Of a DNA stretch of 64,000 bases, positions 32,686-41,356 are shown piece after piece. The stretch covers positions 35,449-99,448 of the forward strand of contig NZ_JAQBIE010000016.1 in NCBI RefSeq assembly GCF_028294535.1. Reading direction: 5' to 3'. Below the pieces are notes generated by a model, which was given only the letters and a program-made list of their open reading frames with translations, was not told the origin of the DNA and made no database searches. How positions within the stretch are numbered: position 1 is the first letter of the stretch; every line of letters starts with the position of its first letter. The position numbers and the translations under genes are program-made. Origin of the DNA: Paracoccus onchidii (GTDB lineage Bacteria; Pseudomonadota; Alphaproteobacteria; Rhodobacterales; Rhodobacteraceae).

Positions 32686-35502
32686 ATGCCGAACAGTCTC
32701 GCCAATCGAGTGGCCGAACTTGCGTCTGCCTTGTCCCGAGCCGGTTTCGGCGGTGAAATTGACGATGACGGGGCGCTTCTCGCGGCGATGTCCACGGATA
32801 ATTCGGTTTACCAGATCACCCCGGATCTGGTGGTCGCTCCGCGCAGTGCGGATGATCTTGTGCTGCTGCTGCGCGTTCTGGACCAGCCACGGTTCTCTGG
32901 TCTGGCGGTGACGGCAAGGGGTGGCGGAACCGGGACCAATGGGCAGGCGCTCAATCGGGGTATCATCGTCGATATGCGCCGTTTCATGAACCGGCTTGTG
33001 GCCCTGAACGCACAGGACGGTTGGGCCGAGGTCGAGCCGGGCATGGTGCTGGACGATCTGAACGCGCAGATCCGTCATTCCGGCTGGTTCTTCGCGCCGG
33101 AAACCTCGACCTCGACGCGCTGCACCATTGGCGGAATGGTCAGCACCGATGCGTCGGGGAAGGGGTCGCGGATCTACGGAAAGACCTCTGACAATATTCT
33201 GGGGCTGGAAATTGCCCAGTCGCAAGGGCTGTTGAATAGTCTTTCATCGCCCCCCGACTGGGCCCGGCCCATGTTGGCGCAGGCCGAACTGGCAGCCCGC
33301 CAAGGGCGACAAGCCTTCATGGACAACACCCCCCGCCTGAACCGGCGATATACCGGATATGATATCGAGCGGGCCTGTTCCGGGCATGACGGTTTCGAAT
33401 GGTGGCGCCTGTTCCTGGGCGCCGAAGGAACGCTTGGTCTGTTAAGCCGCATTCGGGTGAAGCTGCGGCGGATCGAAAAGGAAAAGCGTCTTGTCGTCGC
33501 GGGCTTTGGTTCGTTCCGCGAGGCGCTGGCCGCCGCGACCCCTTTGCTTGCGGCCGACCCGACAGCCGTCGAGGTCATGGATGAAACGGTGCAGGCATTG
33601 GCCGATGATGCCGGCATTCTGGACCGCCTTCCACCTGCGCTGCGCGCGCGCGCGGGGCAGCGTATCGCCTATGTCTTTGTCGAGATGAATGGCAATGATG
33701 CGGAACTGCTGGATGCCCGGGTCTCATCTTGCAAAGAAATTCTGAGGCATCTGCCCGGTATACTGGCCGACCATCTGTCTTGCGATCTGACCGAGATCCG
33801 TGGGCTATGGGCGGTAAGATCGGCCGCGGTGGGTTTGTTGGGCAGGGTTGACGGTGGCGCGCGCCCCGTCGCCTTTGTCGAAGATACCGTGGTGCCGCCA
33901 GAAAACTTGCCTGCTTTTCTGGATGACTTTCTGGACGTGCTGACCCGCAACCACCTGGGGTTTGGCATCTATGGTCACGTCGATGTCGGTTGCCTGCATA
34001 TTCGCCCGGTGTTGAACCTTGATGAGACGACCGATCGCCAGCGGCTTGTCACGGTTTCGGACGCAGTATTCGATCTGACGCGCAAGCATGGCGGCATCTT
34101 TTGGGGCGAACATGGCAAAGGCGTGCGCGGTGCGTATTTGCGCGATTGGATCGGACCAGAGGCTTATCGGGCCTTGCAAGGGGTCAAGGCGGCATTTGAT
34201 CCGCAGAACCGTTTCAACCCCGGCAAGCTGGTGACGAATGGCGGGTCGATCATGGGAATTGGCTCGACCCCTTTCCGGCGCTTCAACGCGCCGCCCGGTG
34301 ATGCGCTGTCCAATGCCTTTCGGTGCAATGGAAACGCGCAATGCCTCAGCTATGCCGCGACCACGCCGATGTGCCCCAGCTTCAAGGCGACCGCCGATCT
34401 GCGGCAAAGCCCCAAGGGTCGCGCAGATGCCTTGCGGGACTGGCACCGGTCGCGATTGTCTGGCTGCGTTTCTCCGCAGCGCGAGGCCGAGCTGTTGGCC
34501 GCGCTTGACACCTGCCTGGGTTGTAAGGCCTGCGCATCCAGTTGTCCTGTGCAGGTTGACATTCCGGCGATGCGGTCCGCTTTTCTCGCGGATTATTTCC
34601 AGCGTCATTCGCGCTCGCTTGGTGATCGGTTGGTGCTCTGGGCGGAACGTTTCAGTCCGGCGACACTGCGATTGGCACCGGTCATCGCCCCTTTCTGGCC
34701 GATTGCCGCCCGTATCGGTGAATGGATGACGGCAAGTGTCGATCTGCCTCGCCGGCTTGCGCGGCTGCCCGGTGATATATGGCTGGACGAGGATGATCTG
34801 GCGGGCTCTCTGCCGACGGGAACGGTCATTCTGGTGCAGGACTGGTTCACTGCATTGTTCGATGCCGAGGCGCAGCGTGATGTCATTGTGGGGCTGACCG
34901 CGCTTGGCTATCACCCCCGGCTTCTGCGGATGCGCCCGGCGGGCAAGGCGGCGCATGCCGCCGGAGATCTGGCCGGGTTCCGTCAGATGGCCGAGCGTCT
35001 GGCCGATCTGTTGCGTCGTGCCGAGATTCGTGCCCCGCTGGTGGCTTTTGAACCCGCTTTCGGCATGATGCTGCGACAGGAATACCCCAAGGCGGGCATT
35101 GACGTGCCTCGGGTCCGGATGGTGCAGGAATTCCTGTTGGAAGAGCTGCAAACACGCCAATTCCCGCAAGCGTCGGCCAAGGACAGGCTGTTGCTGATGT
35201 CGCATTGCACCGAAGCAACGGCTTTGCCGCATTCTACGGATGCCTGGCGTCAGGTCTTTGCAGCGATTGGACTGGAGGTCGATACCCCGCAAGCGGGCTG
35301 CTGCGGGATGGCAGGGCTGTTTGGTCATCAGGCGCGTCATCAGGACATGTCCCGCAAGCTGTTCGATATGTCATGGCGCTCATATCTGGAATCGGACGCA
35401 GACATCGCTGCAACGGGATTTTCCTGCCGGTGTCAGGGCAAGCGTTTGTCCGGACGCACCCCGTCGCACCCTTTGGGGCTGATCGCCCGCCACTTGTCGT
35501 AA
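32686..35502 (+). CDS. FAD/Fe-S D-2-hydroxyglutarate dehydrogenase (YdiJ-like)
   Basis: A 938-residue fused flavoprotein. Residues about 1-540 form a vanillyl-alcohol-oxidase type FAD domain (VTARGGGTGTNGQAL) with the C-terminal oxidase cap (GIYGHVDVGCLHIRP, WGEHGKG). An iron-sulfur module follows, with CNGNAQCLSY and CLGCKACASSCPV near residues 545-625. The C-terminus carries a CCG-type cysteine-rich domain (SHCTEAT and AGCCGMAGLFG). This three-part form matches YdiJ-type enzymes that oxidise D-2-hydroxyglutarate to 2-oxoglutarate, the next step after HglS. ATG 32686 has GAGGA 12 bases upstream; ATG 32599, overlapping the aminotransferase end, is the alternative. Confidence 0.87.
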   Translation: MPNSLANRVAELASALSRAGFGGEIDDDGALLAAMSTDNSVYQITPDLVVAPRSADDLVLLLRVLDQPRFSGLAVTARGGGTGTNGQALNRGIIVDMRRFMNRLVALNAQDGWAEVEPGMVLDDLNAQIRHSGWFFAPETSTSTRCTIGGMVSTDASGKGSRIYGKTSDNILGLEIAQSQGLLNSLSSPPDWARPMLAQAELAARQGRQAFMDNTPRLNRRYTGYDIERACSGHDGFEWWRLFLGAEGTLGLLSRIRVKLRRIEKEKRLVVAGFGSFREALAAATPLLAADPTAVEVMDETVQALADDAGILDRLPPALRARAGQRIAYVFVEMNGNDAELLDARVSSCKEILRHLPGILADHLSCDLTEIRGLWAVRSAAVGLLGRVDGGARPVAFVEDTVVPPENLPAFLDDFLDVLTRNHLGFGIYGHVDVGCLHIRPVLNLDETTDRQRLVTVSDAVFDLTRKHGGIFWGEHGKGVRGAYLRDWIGPEAYRALQGVKAAFDPQNRFNPGKLVTNGGSIMGIGSTPFRRFNAPPGDALSNAFRCNGNAQCLSYAATTPMCPSFKATADLRQSPKGRADALRDWHRSRLSGCVSPQREAELLAALDTCLGCKACASSCPVQVDIPAMRSAFLADYFQRHSRSLGDRLVLWAERFSPATLRLAPVIAPFWPIAARIGEWMTASVDLPRRLARLPGDIWLDEDDLAGSLPTGTVILVQDWFTALFDAEAQRDVIVGLTALGYHPRLLRMRPAGKAAHAAGDLAGFRQMAERLADLLRRAEIRAPLVAFEPAFGMMLRQEYPKAGIDVPRVRMVQEFLLEELQTRQFPQASAKDRLLLMSHCTEATALPHSTDAWRQVFAAIGLEVDTPQAGCCGMAGLFGHQARHQDMSRKLFDMSWRSYLESDADIAATGFSCRCQGKRLSGRTPSHPLGLIARHLS

Positions 35503-35564
35503 TGTCGTCGTCAGGTTGTCGGCAGGCGTGGACATCTGCGCGTGACCGGGGCGTATCGCTCGAG

Positions 35565-36488
35565 TTAGGTGCCGGCCAAAGGAATGTCCTTGGCCAGTTG
35601 CGACATAAGCCCGGTTGTCGCCATGCCCAGATTGTCCCCGCGCAGGGATATTTTCAACCAGCCGGTATCGGTCAGATCCCATGTGTCAATGACGCCAAGC
35701 GTGTCGCCGTCGACGTTTTCAGGTTTCCGGAGCGGCATGTTTTCCCGCGCATCGCGTATGCCAATCCCTGAAGTTTCGGCAAGAAGCCGGGCAATTTCAT
35801 CGCGCCTTGCCTCGTTGCGCAGCTGCACCATCAGCGACAGGGTGTGGCCGCGCCAGACGGGCACGCGGGTGGCGATGCAGGTGACCGGGAAGGCAGCGTC
35901 GAACAGGGTATTCAGCTCGGTTTCCAGCGCCAATGCCTCGCCCGGCAGAGATGACACCACATTGTCATGCGCCAGATAGGCCGGCATTCCGGGCAGGTCG
36001 GTGCCGCTGACGGCTTGCAGGGTAGTCACATGCACCGCCTCGATCCCGAAGCTTTGATGCAGTTGTGCAAGGGGGGCAGCGCACATTGCCGTGGTGCAGT
36101 TGGGCGTGGACACAAGCTGATGCCCCCGTGTGTCGGGCAGCGGCAATCCCGGCGCCAGCAGCAGTCCGGCCTGACGCGCATATTCGCAATGCGAGACGAT
36201 CCGTGCGCCGCGCTGCAAGTGCTGGCGCTCGATCGCCTCGGCGCCGTCATCGGGCAGGAAGGACAGGATCAGATCACCGGTGGCCTTGGCCTCGGGTGCA
36301 AGAATGGGCTGTCGAAGGGCAAAGTCTCGGGCGTCGGGGTTGGCGAACCACGGGACATGACGGGCGGATTCGCCGTGGCGGTGGTCATGCAGGCTGACGA
36401 TTTCGACGGATGATTCGCGCAGCAGTCGCGCGATCAGATGCTGACCCAGCAGGCCCAATGCCCCAAGAACAGACAGTTTTTTGGTCAC
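35565..36488 (-). CDS. Aspartate-semialdehyde dehydrogenase homologue
   Basis: A 307-residue NAD(P)-binding protein of the ASADH family. Visible features are the N-terminal dinucleotide fold (GALGLLGQHL), catalytic Cys131 in STPNCTT, TLQAVSGTDLPGM and the substrate Arg/His segment TRVPVWRGHTL. It starts at GTG 36488 after GGAGG. It is shorter than biosynthetic ASADH (about 330-370) and sits in a lysine/aminoadipate catabolic neighbourhood, convergent with the D-2-hydroxyglutarate dehydrogenase and divergent from a GntR gene. It may be a paralogue recruited to oxidise another semialdehyde, or a second copy of the lysine-branch enzyme. Nothing in the sequence fixes which. Confidence 0.7.
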   Translation of the reverse strand: MTKKLSVLGALGLLGQHLIARLLRESSVEIVSLHDHRHGESARHVPWFANPDARDFALRQPILAPEAKATGDLILSFLPDDGAEAIERQHLQRGARIVSHCEYARQAGLLLAPGLPLPDTRGHQLVSTPNCTTAMCAAPLAQLHQSFGIEAVHVTTLQAVSGTDLPGMPAYLAHDNVVSSLPGEALALETELNTLFDAAFPVTCIATRVPVWRGHTLSLMVQLRNEARRDEIARLLAETSGIGIRDARENMPLRKPENVDGDTLGVIDTWDLTDTGWLKISLRGDNLGMATTGLMSQLAKDIPLAGT

Positions 36489-36523
36489 GACAACCTCCGC
36501 TTCAGATTTTTCTTGCCATATAA

Positions 36524-36575
36524 GAAATGTCATAACACCATAGCTGACATGTTAAATCGAGCGATATGACATTTC
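36524..36575. promoter_or_regulatory. Triple TGACAT operator in the ASADH-like/GntR divergent region
   Basis: GAAATGTCAT (36524-36533) and ATGACATTTC (36566-36575) form a perfect 10-base inverted repeat, and a third TGACAT lies between them at 36545. The right arm ends against the ATG of the GntR gene at 36576. The arrangement fits autoregulation by that regulator, possibly by looping between sites about 42 bases (four helical turns) apart. Binding is inferred. Confidence 0.55.
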
Positions 36576-37346
36576 ATGTATGATCCAAGCTCTCCCATGT
36601 TGCGCTCGGGCCTGTCGGATGGCGGCCTTCCCAGCCCTGACGCCAAGTCCCGCTTTGCCGAGGACCGGATGCTTGCCGCCACCATCTGGTGCGAGATCGC
36701 GCCCGGCGAGGTCATCACCGAGGCCGACGCGATGGAGCGTTTCGGCCTGTCGCGCGCCGCGGCCCGTGCGGGGCTGATGCGGCTGGGCTTTGACGGCTGG
36801 GCATCGCCCAAGGCGCGGATGGGGTGGGAGGTGCTGCCGATCACCGGCCAGCTGATCGGCGACGTGCTGTCGGCCCGCCGCATCGTCGAACCCGGCCTTG
36901 CCCATGTGCGCCTGACCGACGCCGCCCTGACCGAGATGGAGCAGATCCACGACATCCTGAAGGCCCTGTCGCGCGGTGGCGACAATGCCGCGGTCAGCGC
37001 GGTGCGCCTGCATGTGGACCGGATCGACGGGCTGCTTCTGGGGGCGATCAACCCCTTTACCGCGCGCCACCTGCGCAAGCTGTGGCACCATTCCGCGCGG
37101 ATCACCCATTTCCTGGAAGGCGACAGCGGCACGCTGTTCCGCCGGGACGACGTGTCAGACCTGGTGGGGGCGGTGCTGCAACGCGACGCCGCCGGCATCG
37201 AGCGCGCGCGACTGGCGCTGATCGATGCGCAGGAACGCTATTTCCTTCGCCAACTTCTGAAGAACGACGCGCCGCTGATGCCGGGCAGCGGGCTGGCGGC
37301 GCGCAACAACCACGACAACGCTGCGACCAACAGGAGACCTCAATGA
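36576..37346 (+). CDS. GntR-family (FCD) regulator of the Dpp/GGT operon
   Basis: About 256-residue regulator of the FadR type. The N-terminal winged helix is recognisable (TIWCEIAPGEVITEADAMERFGL ending in the helix SRAAARAGLMRL, written here in two pieces of the same domain: residues about 35-70), and an FCD-like all-helical domain follows (ARRIVEPGLAHV, then LRKLWHHSARITHFL). Its stop overlaps the binding-protein start (ATGA), so it is the first gene of the operon it presumably controls. No clear ribosome site precedes ATG 36576 or ATG 36597; the palindrome arm ends at 36575. A leaderless message or the internal start is possible. Confidence 0.72.
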   Translation: MYDPSSPMLRSGLSDGGLPSPDAKSRFAEDRMLAATIWCEIAPGEVITEADAMERFGLSRAAARAGLMRLGFDGWASPKARMGWEVLPITGQLIGDVLSARRIVEPGLAHVRLTDAALTEMEQIHDILKALSRGGDNAAVSAVRLHVDRIDGLLLGAINPFTARHLRKLWHHSARITHFLEGDSGTLFRRDDVSDLVGAVLQRDAAGIERARLALIDAQERYFLRQLLKNDAPLMPGSGLAARNNHDNAATNRRPQ

Positions 37347-38833
37347 CCCCCAAGCTCAACCTGCTGCTGGCCAGTGTCGCAGCCGCCACCCTTGCCCTGC
37401 CCGCGATGGCCAAGGACCTGACCGTCGATCTGTCGGGCGAGCCGTCCTCGCTGGACCCGCAGGTGCAGTGGAACCCCGACAGCTACTATGTCTATCGCAA
37501 CATCTTCGACAACCTGGTCACGCGCGACAATGACGGCAATATCGTGCCGCAGATCGCGATCGCGTGGGAACAGGTCAGCGATACCGAGATGCTGCTGACT
37601 CTGCGCGACGACGTGACCTTCCATGACGGCCAGAAACTGACGGCCGAGGATGTGGTCTTTTCCGTCCAGCGCATCACCGACCCGGAATTCGCCTCGCCGC
37701 AGCTGGGCCAGTTCAACCAGATCGCATCCGCCGAGGCGGTGGACGACGTGACCGTCAAGCTGACCACCGACGGCCCCTATCCGGCGCTGATGGCGCAGCT
37801 GGTCAAGCTGTCGGTCGTGCCCAAGCACGTGGTCGAGGAAGTCGGTGCCGAGGCGTTCAACGCGGCCCCCGTGGGGTCCGGCCCCTACAGGTTCGAGGGT
37901 TGGGATCGCGGCGTGTCCGTCACGCTGACCCGCAACGACGACTACTGGGGCGAGGCTGGTCCGTTCGAGGGCGCGACCTTCCGCGCCGTGCCCGATGCCG
38001 CGACGCGCCTTGCAAACCTTCAGGCGGGCACCGCCGATCTGGTCGTGGGTCTGGACAGCGACGGCGCCGCGCAGCTGGAAGGGCAGGGCGACGTAAAGGC
38101 GCTGTCCGCCCCGACCGAGCGTGTGGCCTATCTGGGCATGAACCTGGACAAGCCGCCCTTCAACGATCCCGAACTGCGCAAGGCCGCCAGCATGGCTATC
38201 GACAATCTGGGCATCACCGAGGGTCTGCTGGGCGCAGGCGAGGTGCCGATGGCGCAGCTGTCCTCGCCCGCGCATTTCGGCTATGCCGAGGGGATCGAGC
38301 CCTGGGTTTTCGACCCCGATGCCGCCAAGGAAATCGTGTCGGCCAAGGCCGATATCGCCGCGACGCCCGCGACCTTCGCCACCGCGCCGGTCTTCGACCA
38401 GCGCATCGTGCAGGCGCTTCAGCAGATGCTGAACGATGTGGGCTTCAACGTCTCGATCAGCGTGACGGACATGCCGACCTATCTGAACATCGTGCGGTCC
38501 GAGCCTGCGGACAACGCGGAACTCAGCTTCGGTCGCTGGTCCTGCGCCTGCCAGGACGCGGACGGCATCGCCTATCCGCTGCTGCATTCCGACAGCAACT
38601 GGAGCCGCGTGAACGACCCCGAACTGGACAAGCTGCTGGACGAGGCCCGCGTGTCGCTGGACCCCGAGGTCCGTCAGGACGCCTATGCCCAGGTCCACCA
38701 GATCGTGCGCGACAACTACTATCTGCTGCCGATGTACCAGGCGGCGGTGCTGTATGGCGCGGCGTCCGAGCTGGAATTCACGCCGACCGCGAATGAGAGC
38801 ATGTTCCTCAACCGCATGAGCTGGTCCGAGTGA
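37343..38833 (+). CDS. Dpp/Opp-type ABC transporter, periplasmic binding protein
   Basis: SBP_bac_5 family protein of 496 residues. A Sec signal (residues 1-22, ending LPAMA-KD) precedes a mature domain with the family segments DLSGEPSSLDPQVQWN, LRDDVTFHDGQKLTAEDVVFS and GSGPYRFEGWDRG. CAGGAG precedes the ATG, which overlaps the regulator stop. It delivers a peptide, opine-like or other amide-containing ligand to the two permeases; the downstream gamma-glutamyltransferase and NodB-like hydrolase suggest a gamma-glutamyl or N-acyl compound. Confidence 0.88.
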   Translation: MTPKLNLLLASVAAATLALPAMAKDLTVDLSGEPSSLDPQVQWNPDSYYVYRNIFDNLVTRDNDGNIVPQIAIAWEQVSDTEMLLTLRDDVTFHDGQKLTAEDVVFSVQRITDPEFASPQLGQFNQIASAEAVDDVTVKLTTDGPYPALMAQLVKLSVVPKHVVEEVGAEAFNAAPVGSGPYRFEGWDRGVSVTLTRNDDYWGEAGPFEGATFRAVPDAATRLANLQAGTADLVVGLDSDGAAQLEGQGDVKALSAPTERVAYLGMNLDKPPFNDPELRKAASMAIDNLGITEGLLGAGEVPMAQLSSPAHFGYAEGIEPWVFDPDAAKEIVSAKADIAATPATFATAPVFDQRIVQALQQMLNDVGFNVSISVTDMPTYLNIVRSEPADNAELSFGRWSCACQDADGIAYPLLHSDSNWSRVNDPELDKLLDEARVSLDPEVRQDAYAQVHQIVRDNYYLLPMYQAAVLYGAASELEFTPTANESMFLNRMSWSE

Positions 38834-39756
38834 TGTCCGCCTTCCTTCTGAAACGCTTGCTTCAGGCAATGGTCACGGCGTTCGGCGTCATCACGCTGGT
38901 GTTCTTCATCCAGCGCCTGACCGGCGATCCGACCGCCCTGCTGCTGCCCGAAACGGCGACGCAGGAGGATTTCGAGGCCATGCGCAGCGCGCTTGGCTTC
39001 GACCGGCCCCTGATCGAACAGTACATTGCCTTTCTTGGCGACATGCTGCGGTTCGATCTGGGCCGGTCCTATATCCAGAACGCCCCCGTGGCCGAGATAT
39101 TGGCCAGCCGCATCCCCCAGACGCTGCAACTGGCGGGGGGCGCGCTGCTGGTGGCATTCGCCATCGGTCTGCCCGCGGGTGTCGTCATGGCGCTGACGCG
39201 GGGGCGGGCGATCTCTCGCTGGATCATGGGCGTCGTGCTGGCCTGCCAGTCGATGCCCACTTTCTGGAGCGGGATCATGATGATCCTCGTCTTCGGGGTC
39301 TGGCTGAAATGGCTGCCGCCTTCGGGCACCGGCACGCTGGCGCATCTGGTGATGCCCTCGATCGCGCTTGGGCTTCTGTCGCTGGCGACCTATGCGCGGA
39401 TCACGCGTTCCGCCGTCATCGACGAGCTTGGCCGCGACTATGTCCGCTCGGCCCGTGCGCGGGGGGTCCGCACGCCCCGGCTGGTCCGGCGGCACCTTCT
39501 GCGCAATTCGGCCATTCCGGTCGTGTCGATCACGGCGCTTGAAATCTCTCAGCTGCTGGCGGGTGCGGTGATCGTCGAGACTGTGTTCGCCTGGCCGGGT
39601 CTGGGGCAACTGACCGTGCAATCCGTCGCCTCGCGCGATTTCGCGGTGGTGCAGGCGGTCGTGCTGCTGGGGGCCTTCGCCACCATCTTCGCCAACCTCG
39701 CCGCCGACATCCTCTATTCCGTGATCGACCCGCGAGTGCGTCTGGGGGGGCAGTGA
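38833..39756 (+). CDS. ABC transporter permease, DppB type
   Basis: A 307-residue inner-membrane permease with six hydrophobic segments. DppB-family marks are the N-terminal LLKRLLQAMVTAFGVITLVF, RIPQTLQLAGGALL and the coupling loop DYVRSARARGVRTPRLVRRH. The start ATG overlaps the upstream TGA by one base; a GTG at 38830 is an in-frame alternative. It pairs with the DppC-type protein encoded next. Confidence 0.9.
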   Translation: MSAFLLKRLLQAMVTAFGVITLVFFIQRLTGDPTALLLPETATQEDFEAMRSALGFDRPLIEQYIAFLGDMLRFDLGRSYIQNAPVAEILASRIPQTLQLAGGALLVAFAIGLPAGVVMALTRGRAISRWIMGVVLACQSMPTFWSGIMMILVFGVWLKWLPPSGTGTLAHLVMPSIALGLLSLATYARITRSAVIDELGRDYVRSARARGVRTPRLVRRHLLRNSAIPVVSITALEISQLLAGAVIVETVFAWPGLGQLTVQSVASRDFAVVQAVVLLGAFATIFANLAADILYSVIDPRVRLGGQ

Positions 39757-40595
39757 TGAGCGTTGCCGCAACCCGTCTGCCCGCCCGCATCCTGCCCTGG
39801 TGGCCCGCGATCCTGCTGGGGGCGATGGTGCTGGTCGCGATCTTCGCGCCCTTGCTGGCGCCGATGGACCCCGACCGCCAGAACCTGCTGGCCCGCCTGA
39901 AAGTGCCGGGCTTCGAGAGCCGGGGCGCCACCAACTGGCTGGGCACGGACGAGCTGGGCCGCGACATCCTCAGCCGCCTGATCCACGGTGCGCGGGTGTC
40001 GATTTCCGTGGCCGTTCTGTCGGTGCTGCTGTCGGGCGTGGTGGGCATCACCGTCGGCATGCTGGCCGGATACCTGCGCGGCTGGACCGAGACCGTGCTG
40101 ATGCGACTGGTCGACATCTTCCTGTCGATCCCCGCGATCCTGCTGGCGATCATCACCGTGGCGGTGCTGGGGCCGGGCTTCTTCAACGTGATCCTGGTCC
40201 TCGCGCTGACGCGGTGGCCGCGCTATGCCCGCGTGGCCTATGGCCAGACCCTGTCGGTCGCCCGCCAGCCCTTCGTGACGCTGGCGCGGTCGATGGGCTG
40301 TTCGGTCCCGCGCGCGCTGCTGCGCCACATCCTGCCCAACATCATCGGGCCGATCCTGGTCGTGGCCACGCTTGAATTCGGGCTGATGGTCCTGTTCGAG
40401 GCGGGCCTGTCATTCCTGGGCCTTGGCGTGCAGCCGCCCACCGCAAGCTGGGGCGCGATGCTGTCCACGGGCCGCAACTATGTCGCGACGGCCTGGTGGA
40501 TCGCCACCTTCCCGGGGCTTGCCCTGTTCATGCTGGTGCTGTCGGCCAACCTGATTGGCGACCGCCTGAGCGACATCATTGGAAAAGGACGCTGA
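39756..40595 (+). CDS. ABC transporter permease, DppC type
   Basis: A 279-residue DppC-like membrane protein. It shows the typical GTDELGRDILSRLIHGARVS after the first membrane segment, the coupling loop ARSMGCSVPRALLRHILPN and six membrane helices. The ATG overlaps the preceding stop by one base. It completes the channel of the Dpp-type system. Confidence 0.9.
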   Translation: MSVAATRLPARILPWWPAILLGAMVLVAIFAPLLAPMDPDRQNLLARLKVPGFESRGATNWLGTDELGRDILSRLIHGARVSISVAVLSVLLSGVVGITVGMLAGYLRGWTETVLMRLVDIFLSIPAILLAIITVAVLGPGFFNVILVLALTRWPRYARVAYGQTLSVARQPFVTLARSMGCSVPRALLRHILPNIIGPILVVATLEFGLMVLFEAGLSFLGLGVQPPTASWGAMLSTGRNYVATAWWIATFPGLALFMLVLSANLIGDRLSDIIGKGR

Positions 40596-40597
40596 GA

Positions 40598-41356
40598 ATG
40601 CATTTCGGAACCGCCTTCGAGGGCAAGCGCGTGGTCGTCACCGGTGCCAGCGGCATCATGGGCCGCGCCCTGGCCGACCAGTTCGAGGCAAATGGCGCGA
40701 TCGTCTGCCGGACGGATCTGAACGTGGACGGGATGCCGGGCTTTGCCGTCGCCGCCGATCTGACCGAGGATGCTGGGCTGGATCACCTGCTGGCCACCGT
40801 CGCCGCCGAATGGGGCGCGCCGGACGTGGTGATCAACAATGCCGCGCTTTATCCGTCCGCGTTCATGTTGGACATGGAGGTCGCGGATTGGGACCGGATC
40901 ATGTCCGTGAACCTGCGCGCGCCCTTCGTGCTGACGCGCGGCTTCGCGCTGCAGATGATCGAGGCGGGCGTCAGGGGCAATGTCATCAACATCTCGTCTG
41001 GGGCGGCGCGCAAGATGCGGCGCACGATGGTGACCTATTGCATGTCCAAGACCGCGCTGGACCGCCTGACCAAGGGTTTCGCGCTGGAACTGGCCGAATT
41101 CGGCATCCGCGTGAATGCGCTGGAACCGGGCTTTGCGGCGGGCAGCGCCGTGTCCAGCCTGCCCAAGGAACATGTCGACCGCGTGATGGCGAACATCCCC
41201 CTTGGCCACGAGACCACCGCCGAGGATGTGGGCAATGCCGCGCTGTATCTTGCATCCGACGCGGCCCGCAACGTGACCGGCGCGACCCTGTCGGTCGATG
41301 GCGGCAATTCGGCGGGCAGCCTCGATGTCTATCAGGACAAGAAGTCGCCGCTATGA
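40598..41356 (+). CDS. Short-chain dehydrogenase/reductase
   Basis: Classical SDR of 252 residues. NAD(P)-binding TGASGIMG near residue 16, VINNAALY, a catalytic Ser in NISSG and YCMSK (catalytic Tyr and Lys) near residue 148 are intact. It begins 2 bases after the permease stop and overlaps the deacetylase start. It probably oxidises or reduces a hydroxy compound released from the imported conjugate; the substrate is unknown. Confidence 0.82.
   Translation: MHFGTAFEGKRVVVTGASGIMGRALADQFEANGAIVCRTDLNVDGMPGFAVAADLTEDAGLDHLLATVAAEWGAPDVVINNAALYPSAFMLDMEVADWDRIMSVNLRAPFVLTRGFALQMIEAGVRGNVINISSGAARKMRRTMVTYCMSKTALDRLTKGFALELAEFGIRVNALEPGFAAGSAVSSLPKEHVDRVMANIPLGHETTAEDVGNAALYLASDAARNVTGATLSVDGGNSAGSLDVYQDKKSPL

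Noticed and set aside
36824..37342. In-frame N-terminal extension of the binding protein
   Set aside because: It overlaps the GntR gene, is Arg/Pro/Ala-rich, and the internal ATG at 37343 has a ribosome site followed by a signal peptide.
37340..38869. Minus-strand open frame of 509 codons opposite the Dpp binding protein
   Set aside because: A GC-rich shadow: composition is dominated by Arg, Gly, His and Val with no domain, while the plus strand encodes a typical SBP_bac_5 protein. The 528-codon antisense frame at 42162-43748 is rejected for the same reason.
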